From: Heloderma charlesbogerti
Taxonomy: Eukaryota; Chordata; Lepidosauria; Squamata; Helodermatidae
DNA length: 64,000 bases
NCBI GenBank assembly: GCA_026122225.1
Contig: JANEZZ010002758.1
Coordinates: forward strand, 62,001 to 126,000
Reading direction: 5' to 3'
Each line of letters begins with the position of its first letter. Position 1 is the first letter of the stretch. Below the pieces are notes generated by a model. It had not been told where the DNA came from. It saw nothing but the letters and a program-made list of their open reading frames with translations, and ran no database searches. Positions 9,870 to 20,204 of this stretch are shown here, piece after piece. The translations under genes were made by a program, and so were the position numbers.

Positions 9870-10220
9870 TCTAAGTAAATGTTTTTAGTAGGCACAGGGA
9901 AGAAATGTCTATTGGAGAGGGAGGAGCCATTTGTTTAAGGTAATGTATAGTTTGGCCCTTAATGGAAATTCAAGTTTGGGAGGGTACAGCCATACCTATC
10001 CCTGTATTGTTTGTTGCCAGAGGCATTATCCCTGGATTTTGTACATGCGTCCTTCCTTCAGGAGTTCTTCAACTGGCTTCCTCCTTGTGGAATGAACCCT
10101 GTTCTTCTATGATCTTGCTTTCATTCAGACCTCCCACCACTGGCCAAGTATAATTAATTTAAGCCACATGGCAATTTTCCTGATCTCCTCCCATCTGAAT
10201 ATAATAATAGGACACTGCCC
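9870..10220. other. No gene seen
   Basis: Nothing recognised on either strand. Confidence 0.4.
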
Positions 10221-10224
10221 TATA

Positions 10225-10402
10225 GTACATTAGACCACTGGCCACCTACCTCATGCTGGCTTGTTTGACTGGCAGCAGCTTCACAAGGTCCCAGGAAGAG
10301 ATCTATCAGATCCCCACTTCTTAAGAATCTTTTAACTGGAGATGGAACTGGGATGTAATGTGCAAAGCACATACTGTGTGCTACTGAGCAATGGGTCATC
10401 CC
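10225..10402 (-). mobile_element. Old tRNA-derived SINE
   Basis: Diverged copy of the SINE seen at 25.4 and 57.8 kb: ACCACTGGCC, GACTGGCAGCAGCTTC, AACTGGAGATG, GTGCAAAGCACAT, CTACTGAGCAATGGG follow in the expected order. Box A and box B complements are degraded. Confidence 0.5.
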
Positions 10403-10404
10403 CA

Positions 10405-11580
10405 AGCCTCATGTGCACAAGCTGATGATGGCATTCCAACATGGCAGGCACCTGATCTTGCTTCAAAAGCAATGGGCCTCCTGACTTTGCCAAAGATTTC
10501 AGCAGGAAAAGACCAGTGTAGGCATGTATCCAGACCCCTAATGTACCTGATCAGTATTCTGCATCCTATTTTTGGTTAGCATTACCATATTGCCAAGGCA
10601 AGCAGCTAAAGACCATTTGCAGAAGCAAAGTAAAAATGCAGGTGAGTAAACTAATAAACCACCATATGTTGAAGGCATTTTTTAACTTTTATTTTGTGCA
10701 TAAAGATAAAAAAAAACTATAACCAATCAGGTCCTCTGGAAATAAAGAGGAGGAAGCACATACTGCACATATATCTTCTTAAAATGTGCAAACTGTGTAT
10801 TTGCCAAATGTTGTTTCTAAAGACCAACTTACATAAAACAACTTTCTAAAAAGGATAATTACTTTAAAAACTACCCCACCCCAGCTTCTTTTATTTTTGT
10901 ACCAGAAAGGAACATTAAATTAAGCAGAGTCTCAAAGAGAAAAATCCTCAATCATCAGCAAATTTTTCAGGGGAAAACGCAAATATTCCAGCTGCATAGG
11001 AATTCTAAATGGGTTCTTTTTGAAGCAAATGGATGGGATCACATCATAAGACTGCTGTACATAGCTGGGGATGCTTCTTAAGTACATTTTCTTATCTATC
11101 TGATCAATTGGGGCAAGACATGTATGTGTGTGTGGGGGGGGAGCATGAGATCTGCATGCACATGATAGTAGTTTGCCCACTAGTGTAGTGTAGCACTAAA
11201 GCATCCTTTGCAATTATGACTTATTTGCCCCAAAGCCTGGGATCTACTGTATGTAGGTATGGGTGAAATAAGACATTATGCAAATGGACATCTGTTTGTG
11301 CAATGGGACTTCCCCTTCCTCTCCTTTCCCCTATAGCCCCTTGTCCCTCCCCCAGATCTCCTCTGGAGAGCCCCCAATTCTCCAGAGCAAAGTTCAGGGC
11401 ACATGGGGGGTGGGGGGTGGAGCTCAGGGGTGAATCAGACACACACAGAGACACACACAATTCTGCATCAAAACAATCTAGATTCTGACACTGAAATCAA
11501 TGACACATTTCCCTCCTTTTAGCGATGTTCAGGGGTGAGTGCTGATCCTTATGTAGCAAAATAGCACTACCCCATTAAGA
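10405..11580. other. No gene recognised
   Basis: AT-rich. Short G-runs and a CA-rich tract (about 11,440-11,460) are the only structures noted. A small CTCTGGA/TCCAGAG inverted repeat lies near 11,360-11,388. Confidence 0.45.
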
Positions 11581-12161
11581 GCAGTTTTTTGTGTTTTCTT
11601 TTTGCAGAGACGTGATAAGCTACGTAAGTTTTTACGTAGCCTAAAACGACTGGGTAAAAAAAAAAAGGCGTACGCAAATAGCGGCGGCTATGGCCGCTGC
11701 CATTTGTGTTCCTTATTTTGGGCCATCTTAGTCTACGTAAATAATTACATAGACTAAGACGGCGAAAATAAGGGGAACGCAAATAGCGTCCGCTACGCTA
11801 TTTGCGTTCCCCTTATTTTCGCCATCTTAGTCTACGTTAATATTTACGTAGATTAAGACATCAAAAATAAGGAACGCAAATAGTGGCGGCTGTAGCCGCC
11901 GCCATTTGCGTACGCGTTTTTTTTGTTTTTTGTTTCCCAGAGCCCTCCGCGGCTGGAAATCCGGCTGCGGACGGCTTTGGCCTGGCTGGGCCTGGCCAGC
12001 TGCTCCACGGAGCTGCCGTGGAGCACAGCCGGCCGCGGAGGATTCCGGGGGGGAGGAACGGAGCACCTACCCCCCTCCAGGATTCCAGGGGGAGGGACAG
12101 AACGCCTCCCCCCCACCATCAATATAATCCGCGAAAGGTAAGTGACTTTCATACATCCCTA
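11581..12161 (-). mobile_element. P4: palindrome-rich hAT-like transposon, reverse, one end lost
   Basis: This copy is inverted relative to P1-P3: its left terminus lies at the high coordinate, where GAAAGGTAAGTGACTTTC is followed by ATACATCCCTA ending at 12,161. Two GGAATCC/GGGGGAGG blocks (12,030-12,115) correspond to the G-rich left arm of P2. Three A modules (about 11,610-11,650, 11,727-11,763, 11,822-11,858) alternate with B modules. The right-terminal hairpin is missing and no copy of the 3' flank ATCATACT is found at the other side, so the low-coordinate end is deleted. Confidence 0.8.
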
Positions 12162-12830
12162 ATCATACTCAGCTCCTTCAACCTTTCCTCATAGGACTTG
12201 GTTTCCAGGCCCCTCAGCAACTTTGTTGTCTTCTTGTGGACACATTCCAGTTTGCTGACAAACTGTGGTGCCCAGAACTGGACATAGCACTGCTGAAAAG
12301 GGGAATTACATCCCCTTTTCAGCAGATGCACTACATTGCTGAATCTTGCTTAGCTTGTGATCTAAAACCCCTAGATCCTTTTTACATGTATTGCTGTCAA
12401 GCCAGGTGTCACCCATCTGATATTCATGCATCTGATTTTTCTACCTAAATGCAGAGCTTTACATTTATCTCTGATGAAATTCATCAGAGATAAATGTCAC
12501 AATCATCTTGCATCCTGTTTCTGTCTTCTAAGTTATCAGCTCCCCTTCCCAGTTTGGTGTTGTCTGCAAAATTAAACAGCATCCCCTCTACTCCTTCATG
12601 CAAGTCTTTTATAAAAATGTTGAACAACACTGGGCCCAGGAAAGAACTCTGTGGTTTCCCACTTTTCATTTCTTTCCAAGTTAATGAGGAGCTATTGAGA
12701 TGGTTAAGCACTCTTTGGTCCATGAACCAGCTACAAATTCACCTAAACGTAGATTCATCAAGCCTGCATTTTGCCAGCTTGTCAACAGGAATATCATGGG
12801 GGACTTTGCTGTAAGCTGTGCTGAAATCAT
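12162..12830 (-). mobile_element. Old CR1 LINE, 3' half
   Basis: Minus-strand CR1 reverse transcriptase and downstream sequence. Recognisable pieces are [13 protein letters not shown], a decayed FADD box (FADN), and the GTGGTGCCCAGAACTGGACA stretch on the plus strand. P4 abuts it at 12,161. The same element appears to resume at about 14,925-14,983 and 18,211-18,515, after an unassigned insertion and a BovB. Confidence 0.75.
12484..12723 (-). pseudogene. CR1 reverse transcriptase fragment
   Basis: A 79-codon open stretch with the RT fingers/palm motif [13 protein letters not shown] and FADNTKLG in place of FADDTKLG. The second catalytic aspartate is changed to asparagine, so the enzyme would be dead even if expressed. 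It is part of an old, strongly diverged copy. There is no start or regulatory signal of its own. Confidence 0.7.
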
Positions 12831-13132
12831 GGGGGGGTCTTCACGACAATGGAATGAGAAGTGCATTGGAGTATTATTCGGATTATCATGGGATGCGCTT
12901 TGGTCTGTCAGGGGCACACGAAGCAAAATAACCGAGTGTACTGTACCTTTAAACTCTGGTTTCCAGGGGTCACACAGTGCTTGAAAGGAACATACTTCCA
13001 GGTGGGGTGTGGGGAGTAGAACTGAATGTCATTAAACTGGAAGGGGCTGCTCAACCAATGAGAGAGGCTTGTTTCCTGCCCCTATCCAGGCTCCCCCCTA
13101 CTACTACATTATTATGAATGGAGAGTGACTAA

Positions 13133-13422
13133 TTTTCCCCATGTGTGCAGATTTCCCTGAAGAACCCAAAATCCCCAGTTCTCGAGTACAGCATCTGAAG
13201 GCCCCCCTGGAGAGCTTCCCCCCACGCCAATTTCACCCCATTTCAGCAATCTGCTGCAGAGTTATTGCTCCCACCCCATTTTTCCTCATGTGCATACTTT
13301 TGCCTTGAGAAGCCAAAATCCCTGATTCTTGAGTGCAGCATCTGAAGACTCCCCCTGAGAGCTGCCCCCCCATTTTGCCCAATTCCAGCACTCTGTTGCG
13401 GAGTTATTGCTTCCAACCCCCC
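13133..13422. repeat. Diverged tandem duplication, two units of about 145 bp
   Basis: Unit 1 (13,133-13,278) and unit 2 (13,279-13,422) share, in order, TTTTCC-CATGTG, CCAAAATCCC, GAGT-CAGCATCTGAAG, CCCCCTG-GAGAGCT, and GCAGAGTTATTGCT / GCGGAGTTATTGCT. Identity by eye is about three quarters. Only two units are present. Confidence 0.7.
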
Positions 13423-13761
13423 TTCTCCCTTTCTCCTCCCTGCTCGCAATGAGAAACTCCTGTAAACCCGAAAGATCATTACTGGGATAAAGCAGAGAAG
13501 GGACTTTACATAACAACAGAGAAATGACTTTACCTAAGAGAAACTACAGAACATCAAAGAAGCACAACATCACAATAGCGATTTAAGAGAGCATCAGAGG
13601 AGCTAAAAAGTGCTTTAGGGCAAGTTACTAAAGTTAGCCTTTAACCCTTTCACTGCAGGGAATGGAGTTTTATTTCTTACTTCTGAGTAAACATGCACAG
13701 AATGGGGGGGACATGTTAAAGATTAAAAGCAGGCTAGCTAATGTGAATGAGTGTCCCCACT

Positions 13762-14363
13762 TAGGGATGTACGAAACCACTTACCTGTTTCGTAAGTGGC
13801 ATCCGCGGGGGGGGAGGTGCTCCGTCCCTCCCACTGGAATCCTCCCCGGCCAGTTCTGCTCCGTGGCGACTCCGCGGAGCCGCTGGCTGGGTGCATCGGC
13901 AGCCAGACATCCAGCTGCAGCTGGTCTGCGGATATAAATGGCAGCCGGCATAGCGGCCGCCATTTGCGTCCCTTCGCTGAGCCGTGATAGGCTGCGTAAA
14001 TATTTATGTAGCCTATCACAGCAAAGAGCAGGGATGCAAATGGTGTAGCAGAAGCCGTTTGCGTCACCACTCTTTGCCGTGATAGGCTACGTAAATATTT
14101 ACGTAACCTATCATGGCTCAGCGAAGGGACGCAAATGGCGGCCAGTGTAGTGGCCGCCATTTGATTTGTGGCCACAGCCCGGCAGCAGCCACCACCACCG
14201 CCACCAGAGCCGCCACCGGAGCCGCCACCAGGTAGGCTCCGTTTCACAGGGCTTTCGTGGGGTGGTGGGGCAGGTTGCTCTGTTCCGCCATGGATTCCGG
14301 GGGGCCGAATTCACTGGAATTCGGCCTCCCTGGGATCCGTGGTGGAATTCTCTGACATCCCTA
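13762..14363 (+). mobile_element. P5: palindrome-rich hAT-like transposon
   Basis: Ends TAGGGATGTACGAAA and CATCCCTA with an exact 8-bp duplication TCCCCACT (13,754-13,761 and 14,364-14,371). It is a shorter version: one GGGGGAGG/GGAATCC block at left, then B-A-b-A-B (A modules at about 13,982-14,022 and 14,080-14,117), with the palindrome centre near 14,050, then a CCACCGCCACCAGAGCCG-type stretch and the right hairpin. Outward donors are AGGTAAGTGG on the minus strand near the left end and CAGGTAGGC on the plus strand near 14,230. Confidence 0.85.
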
Positions 14364-14924
14364 TCCCCACTACTATGGTAATGTGAGGGGTCGCTGCTGC
14401 GCTCCTGGGGATGTTCTCAATGGGAAAGCTACTTTGACTGGGGAAACAAGAGGGAATGGGGCATCCCACCCCCTTTACCATGTCACTGCCAGTTCACAGA
14501 GACATGCCCAGGATTTAATGTGGGGGGTGGCATGGCACACTGTGGTAAAACTGCCAGGGAGCCGCTTTCAGTTAAAAAGTTGGAGTAAAAGGAGTTTCAG
14601 AAAATGCGGCTTTTCAAGAGGGAAGTGGCTTGTTGGCAGCGGGTTGGTGATGACATCATCTGTCACAAAGGAACTCAGACTGCTCTACCTTCACGCTAAA
14701 TTGCTCATGAAGACAGCCCCCAAGATATACTGCATCCACAGCATTCCCCTATCTACCAAACTAGTAAGGGCCAAAACAATTACAGGTTAAAGCCCCCCTA
14801 CCCGCCCCCCACTCCCCCACACACACAGTTGGGTCCCAATTTGCATCAGATTGCCTATGCCTGCTTAGAGTAAAAACTAAAAAAGACATCGCTGCTGGCT
14901 ACATCTTTCAAGTAGCCCTAACTG
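14364..14924. other. No gene seen
   Basis: Right flank of P5 and remainder of the unassigned insertion. Contains a C-rich run near 14,795-14,825. Confidence 0.4.
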
Positions 14925-14983
14925 TATATTAGAAAAGGAGATACAGTTAATCTGGCATGACTTCTTTCTGAGAAATCCACGCT
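14925..14983 (-). mobile_element. Old CR1 LINE, middle piece
   Basis: TTAATCTGGCATGACTTC... and AGAAATCCACGCT match the CR1 RT region just downstream of where the 12.2-kb piece stops. It ends at the BovB insertion, and the last 12 bases are the BovB target duplication. Confidence 0.6.
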
Positions 14984-14990
14984 TTGTTGT

Positions 14991-16709
14991 TCAGTCGTTC
15001 AGTCGTGTCCGACTCTTCGTGACCCCATGGACCATAGCACGCCAGGCCTTCCTGTCCTCTGCTCTCTCCCGGAGCGTGCTCAAGTTCATATTAATTGCAT
15101 TGGTGATGCTATCTAGCCATCTCATCCTCTGCCGTCCCCTTCTCCTTTTGCCTTCAGTCTTTCCCAGCATCAGGGTCTTTTCCAGAGAGTTTTCTCTTCG
15201 CATTAGGTAGCCAAAATATTGGAGCTTCAGCTTCAGTATCTGTCCTTCCAATGAGTACTCAGGGTTTATTTCCTTTAGGATTGACTGATTGGACCTCCTT
15301 GCAGTGCAGGGGACTCGTAAAAGTCTTCTCCAGCACCACAGTTCGAAAGCATCCATTCTTCGGCGCTCAGCCTTCCTTATAGTCCAGCTCTCACAGCCAT
15401 ACATTACTACTGGGAAAACCATAGCTTTGATTAGACGGACCTTTGTCGGCAAGGTGATGTCTCTGCTTCTTACTATGCTGTCTAAGTTTGCCATAGTTTT
15501 CCTCCAAAGGAGCAAGCGTCTTTTAATTTCATGGCTACAGTCACCGTCTGCCGTGATCTTGGAGCCCAAGAAAGTAAAATCTGTCACTGTTTCCATTTCT
15601 TCCCCTTCTATATGCCAGGAAGTGATGGGGCCAGATGCCATGATCTTAGTTTTTTTAATGTTGAGTTTCAAACCAGCTTTTGCACTCTCCTCTTTCACCC
15701 TCAACAAGAGGCTCTTGAGATCCTCTTCGCTTTCTGCCATTAGGGTGGTATCGTCTGCATATCGGAGGTTGTTGGTAATTCTCCCAGCAATCTTAATTCC
15801 AACCTGTGATTCATCCAACCCAGCATTTCTCATGATGTACTCTGCATATAAGTTAAATAAGCAGGGTGACAATATGCAGCCTTGTCGTACTCCTTTCCCA
15901 ATTTTGAACCAATCGGTTGTTCCATGTCTGCATCTTACTGTTGCTTCTTGACCCTCGTACAGGTTTCTCAGGAGACAGGTAAGGTGGTCCAGTACTCCCA
16001 TCACTTTAAGAATTTGCCACAGTTTGTTGTGATACACACAATCAAAGGCTTTGGCGTAGTCAATGAAGCAGAAATAGACGTTTTTCTGGAATTCTCTTGC
16101 TTTCTCCATGATGCAGCGAATGTTGACGATTTGATCTCTAGTTCCTCTGCCTCTTCGAAACCCAGCTTGTACTTCCGGTAGTTCTCAGTTCGCATACTGC
16201 TGAAGCCTAGCTTGTAGGATTTTGAGTATCACCTTGCTGGCATGTGAAATGAGCGCAATTGTGCGGTAATTTGAACACTCTTTGACGTTGCCCTTCTTTG
16301 GAATTGGAATGTAAACTGACCTTTTCCAGTCTTGTGGCCACTGTTGAGTGTTCCAAATTTGTTGGCATATTGAATGCAGCACTTTAACAGCATCATCTTT
16401 TAGGATTTTAAATAGCTCAGCTGGAAGACTGTCATCTCCGCTAGCTTTGTTGTTACTAATGCTTCCTAAGGCCCACTTGACTTCACTCTCTAGGATGTCC
16501 GGCTCGAGTTCAGTGACTGCACTATCATGGCTATCAGGGACATTCAGATCTTTCCTGTATAGTTCTTCTGTGTATTCTTTCCACCTCTTCTTAATCTCAT
16601 CTGCTTCTGTTAGGTCCCTGCCTTCTTTGTCCTTTATCATGCCCGTCTTTGCACACAACGTTTCCTTGAGATCTCCAATTTTCTTGAAGAGCTCTCTAGT
16701 CTTTCCCAT
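14991..16709 (-). pseudogene. BovB reverse transcriptase and C-terminal domain
   Basis: One frame broken by a single TGA at 16,185-16,187, where a CGA arginine codon is expected (CpG decay). Upstream part: RELFKKIGDLKETLC and the RT start motif PIPKKGNVKECSNYRTIAL. Downstream part: CFIDYAKAFDCV, GVRQGCILSPCLFNLYAEYI, the catalytic box RYADDTTLMAE, then FLGSKITADGDCSHEIKRR and the cysteine-containing tail ending HGVTKSRTRLND. Catalytic aspartates are intact. A net frameshift between 16,840 and 16,800 separates it from the endonuclease. It would copy BovB RNA at the target site, but the copy is not functional as it stands. Confidence 0.9.
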
Positions 16710-16990
16710 TCTGTTGTTTTCCTCGATTTCTTTGCATTGTTCATTTAAGAAGGCCTTCTTGTCTCTCCTTGCTATTCCCTGGAACTCTGCATTCAGTTGG
16801 ATATATCTTCCCCTTTCTCCCTTGCTTTTTGCTTCCCTTCTTTCTCAGCTACTTGTAAAGCCTCATCAGACAGCCACTTGGCTTTCTTGCATTTCTTTTT
16901 CTTTGGGATGGATTTTGTTGCTGCCTCCTGAACAATGTTACGGACCTCCGTCCATAGTTCCTCAGGCACTCTGTCTATCAGGTCTAATCC

Positions 16991-18133
16991 CTAAAATCTA
17001 TTCCTCACCTCCACTGTATATTCATCAGGGATATGATTTAGGTCATACCTGAATGGTTTAGTGGTTTTCCTTACTTTCTTCAATTTAAGCCCAAATTTTG
17101 CAAGAAGCACCTCATGATCTGAGCCACAGTCAGCTCCAGGTCTTGTTTTTACTGACTGTATGGAGCTTCTCCATCTTTGGCTGCAAAGGACATAAGCAAT
17201 CTGATTTCGATATTGACCATCTGGTGATGTCCATGTGTAGAGTCGTCTCTTGTGCTGTTGGAAAAGAGTGTTTGCTATGATCAGCGTGTTCTCTTGGCAA
17301 AACTCTATTAGCTTTTGTCCTGCTTCATTTTGTACACCAAGGCCATGCTTGCCTGTTATCCCGGTGATTTCTTGACTTCCTACTTTAGCATTCCAATCCC
17401 CTATGATGAAGAGGACATCTTTTTTTGGTGTTAGTTCTAGAAGGTGTTGTAGGTCTTCATAGAACCGATCAACCTCAGCTTCTTCAGCCTCAGTGGTTGG
17501 GGCATAGACTTGAATTACTGTGATGTTGAATGGTTTGCCTTGGATTCGTACTGAGATCATTCTATCATTTTTAAGATTGTACCCCAGTACTGCTTTTCCC
17601 ACCCTTTTGTTGACTATGAGTGCTACTCCATTTCTTCTAAGGGATTCTTGCCCACAGTAGTAGATATGATGGTCACCTGAATTAAATTCGCCCATGCCTG
17701 TCCATTTTAGTTCGCTGATTCCCAAGATGTCGATGTTCAATCTTGCCATCTCATGTTTGACCACCTCCAGCTTACCTTGATTCATTGATCTGACATTCCA
17801 GGTTGCTAAACAATATTGTTCTTTACAGCATCGGATTTTCTTTTCACCACCAGACACATCCGCAGCTGAGTGTCCTTTCGGCTTTGGCCCAGCCGCTTCA
17901 CTCTTTCTGGCGCTACTTGGAAATACCCTCTGCTCTTCCCCAGTAGTATATTGGACACCTTCCGACCTGAGGGGCTCATCTTCCGGCGTCATCTCTTTTA
18001 GCCTTGTGATATGTTCCATGGGGTTTTCTTGGCAAGAATACTGGAGTGGGTTGCCATTTCCTTCTCCAGTGGACCACATTTTGTCAGAACTCTCTGCCAT
18101 GACCTGTCCATCTTGGGTGGCCCTGCACGGCAT
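16991..18133 (-). pseudogene. BovB endonuclease domain (APE type)
   Basis: 381 codons. The N-terminal 100 residues are 5' leader-like sequence. The APE nuclease follows: ATWNVRSMNQGKLE (about residue 108), ISELKWTGMGEF, IIGDWNAKVGS (about 245) and GSDHEVLLAKF (about 340). This domain nicks target DNA to prime reverse transcription. One conserved position looks changed: NQIAYVL where NQIDYIL is usual in this family. The frame ends at a TAG (16,991-16,993) where related copies have a lysine codon (NRFKG), so the reverse transcriptase is cut off. After the stop the sequence continues readable to about 16,800, where a frameshift occurs. Confidence 0.85.
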
Positions 18134-18210
18134 AGCTTATGGCTTCACTGAGTTACGCAAGCCCCTTCGCCACAACAAGGCAGTGATCCATGAAGGGGGA
18201 AATCCACGCT

Positions 18211-18515
18211 AGCTCTCTGTAATCACAGAGTGCTTCTCCAAATATTCACAGACTGACTGCTTAATTGTCTGTTCTAGAAACTTTCCTTGTGTCGATGTCA
18301 AACTGACTAGTCGGTAGCTGCCTGCATCCTCTTTCTCCGCATTTTTTGACAGCAGTTGCCTTCTTCTACTCTCCTGGCACTTCGCCTGTTCTCCAAGAAC
18401 TCGGAAAAATTATAAACTGAAACTCTGTGATATAACATTTGCAAGTTCCTAGGATGCAGTTCATCTAGTTCTGAAGACGTGAATTCATTTGGAGTGGCTA
18501 GGTGTCCCCATATGA
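18211..18515 (-). mobile_element. Old CR1 LINE, 5' piece beyond the BovB
   Basis: CR1 RT sequence resumes after the BovB duplication: GTAATCACAGAGTGCTTCTCC, then a GTCAAACTGACTAGTCGGTAG stretch with indels and GATGCAGTTCATCTAG. The order is continuous with the pieces at 14,925 and 12,162 in minus orientation. It fades at about 18,515, the 5' truncation point. Confidence 0.65.
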
Positions 18516-18690
18516 CCTCTTGGGCTGCAACTCCCTTAGGAGATCAATACTTGTCAGGTTGCACACAGTTTTCCTGGGGGCGGGGGGAGACCAAAACAAA
18601 ACAGATTTCCCTCTGTGAAGGGGTGGCACTCAATGTACCCACCCCGCTTGCATATGGATGACAATCATGTCAGGGATAATTATTTTAGCT
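18516..18690. other. No gene seen
   Basis: Short unassigned interval. Confidence 0.35.
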
Positions 18691-18696
18691 TTCCAG

Positions 18697-18772
18697 AGCC
18701 AGGTACCTCCAGCTGTGCTGGGCTACAACTCCCATCTAGTCCATCACACCTGTAAGGTACCAGGCTGGGGAA
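18697..18772. repeat. 'ACTACAACTCCCA' hairpin repeat fragment
   Basis: CCAGGTACCTCCAGCTGTGC, GGGCTACAACTCCCATC and GGTACCAGGCTGGGG are the family landmarks. One arm is partly deleted. Confidence 0.5.
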
Positions 18773-18799
18773 GTCTGTTTAAGCCTGTAGTACATGGTT

Positions 18800-19000
18800 A
18801 CACCATCCTTCCTTTAAGGAGCTCAGGGGGTGCCATACAGTTCTTCTACCCCTTATCCTAACAACAGTCCTATGTGGTGCATTAGGCTGAGAAAGAGTGA
18901 CTCAGCCAAGATCACCCAGTCAGCACAGAGTGTGGGATTTAAACTTTGATTCCTCTGGTCCTACTTTGACACTCTAGCCACTACAACACACTGCCTGCCT
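18800..19000 (-). mobile_element. Old tRNA-derived SINE with L2-type tail
   Basis: Degraded relative of the SINE at 36.7 and 47.0 kb: CTTATCCTAACAACAGTCCT, TTAGGCTGAGA-AGAGTGACT, ACCCAGTCAGC, GGGATTTAAACTTTGATTC, ACTCTAGCCACTACAACACA in order. The tRNA-like head is at the high-coordinate end. Confidence 0.5.
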
Positions 19001-20200
19001 GTGCCCAGCCTAGCAGTATGCAGTTCTGCAGACATCACCCGCAGACACCTAGGCTCTCCCCAACCCCTTCCCTATATTAAATCAGGTTGATTGTCTGTCT
19101 GCAGAGCCTTGTCTTTTCCACAATTGAAGCTGATTCCATAAAAGGTATTACATTACTGACATTGTCTGTCAGTTTCTTAGACCAAATGCATCAGTGCTGA
19201 TCTATGCCACTACATCAGTCAATGCACTCCATCCAAAGTGTCAATTTTGCCAGCTGTAGCAAGTAAAGTATCCATTGATGCATTTACTAAAATTATCAGG
19301 AATGGCATCTGTTTCCTGCCCTGCCCTCTTGCAGGTTAGTGTAAAGTCCAAAAACAGTCTTATCTATTTTGCAGCAAGGGCACATTATCCTTTATACCAT
19401 CTATTTGTCCACGTAAACAACTGCATGAGAGAGCATTTGCAAAATAATTTTCAAAGAATTTACAGAATAATTTTCAAAGAAAGAAACTAAAGTTTCAGAT
19501 CTTTATGGAGATACTCCATAATAAGTCAGCATCCTTTAATCAATGATTTTAGAGTACAATAGGGACGTGATTTGAATTTCCTGAGAAACTGGAAGAAAAC
19601 AAATCCAGCCTCACTGTGGAACATGAACGAAAACAGATGGAGCCGATAATCTTTAGCAATTGCTTCCTTACCCTGTTGTATGAGAATAGAGTGTTTTATA
19701 AATGAATCTAAAAGAAAACAGAAAAGCTTTTTACAGAACACAAAAAACCCTAGGTAACAATTTCACATCAGCAGGAAGGAGGTAGCAATCAACCTGTTTG
19801 TCTTTGAGTGGCTGAAAAGAGTGGCTGCAAAATATATGCTCATTTGTTTGGTGTTTTTCCCCCCTTTTTTCAGTCTCTGGCTCATAATTCACAGAGCAAA
19901 ATCCTAATTGCCAAATGTTTCTCATCCGAGCAACTACTTATGATTTTTTCGGATTCAACACAACATTTATTTCACCGCTTGACTCCATGTAAGTGTTGAG
20001 GCGAGTTTGCCCTGAGTGTGTGAAACATGTCATCATATGATTGCTCAGGACTGATGATAACATGATTGCCTGGGTGTTGGGGTGGGCGGGTGGGGGAAGC
20101 TGTGTTGCATTGACTTCTCGGTGTTGACTTCTTTGCAGCCTGGATTAAGCATGTGCAGCTCCTGGGCAGCTGAGACAGGGGAGGAGCAAGGCAAAGATAA
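19001..20200. other. No gene recognised
   Basis: About 1.2 kb of AT-rich, apparently unique sequence. A short direct repeat (ACAGAATAATTTTCAAAGAA-like) occurs at 19,437-19,485. Confidence 0.45.
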
Positions 20201-20204
20201 AGTG

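Larger units (their letters stand above)
12831..14924. other. Unassigned insertion inside the old CR1, carrying P5
   Basis: CR1 homology stops at about 12,830 and resumes near 14,925. The inserted sequence begins GGGGGGTCTTCACGAC and contains a diverged tandem duplication and the transposon P5. I could not define its other terminus or a duplication, so its class is open. None of the short reading frames is recognisable. Confidence 0.45.
14984..18198 (-). mobile_element. Full-length BovB (RTE clade) LINE
   Basis: About 3.2 kb in minus orientation, flanked by an exact 12-bp target duplication GAAATCCACGCT (14,972-14,983 and 18,199-18,210). The 5' end (18,198) reads toward ATCACTGCCTTGTTGTGGCG. 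The body encodes an APE-type endonuclease and an RTE reverse transcriptase, and the 3' end is ...CGACTGAACGACTGAACAA. The length equals the usual BovB length, so nothing is truncated. Only a few coding lesions are visible, which makes this one of the youngest elements in the window. It sits inside an older CR1 of the same orientation. Confidence 0.9.

Noticed and set aside
15289..15951. 220-codon plus-strand frame, and its twin at 21,429-22,091
   Set aside because: Antisense shadow of the BovB reverse transcriptase; the similarity between the two simply reflects the shared element.
16348..17052. 234-codon hydrophobic plus-strand frame resembling a membrane protein
   Set aside because: Antisense of the BovB endonuclease-RT linker. 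Leu/Ser/Phe richness comes from reading Lys/Glu codons backwards.
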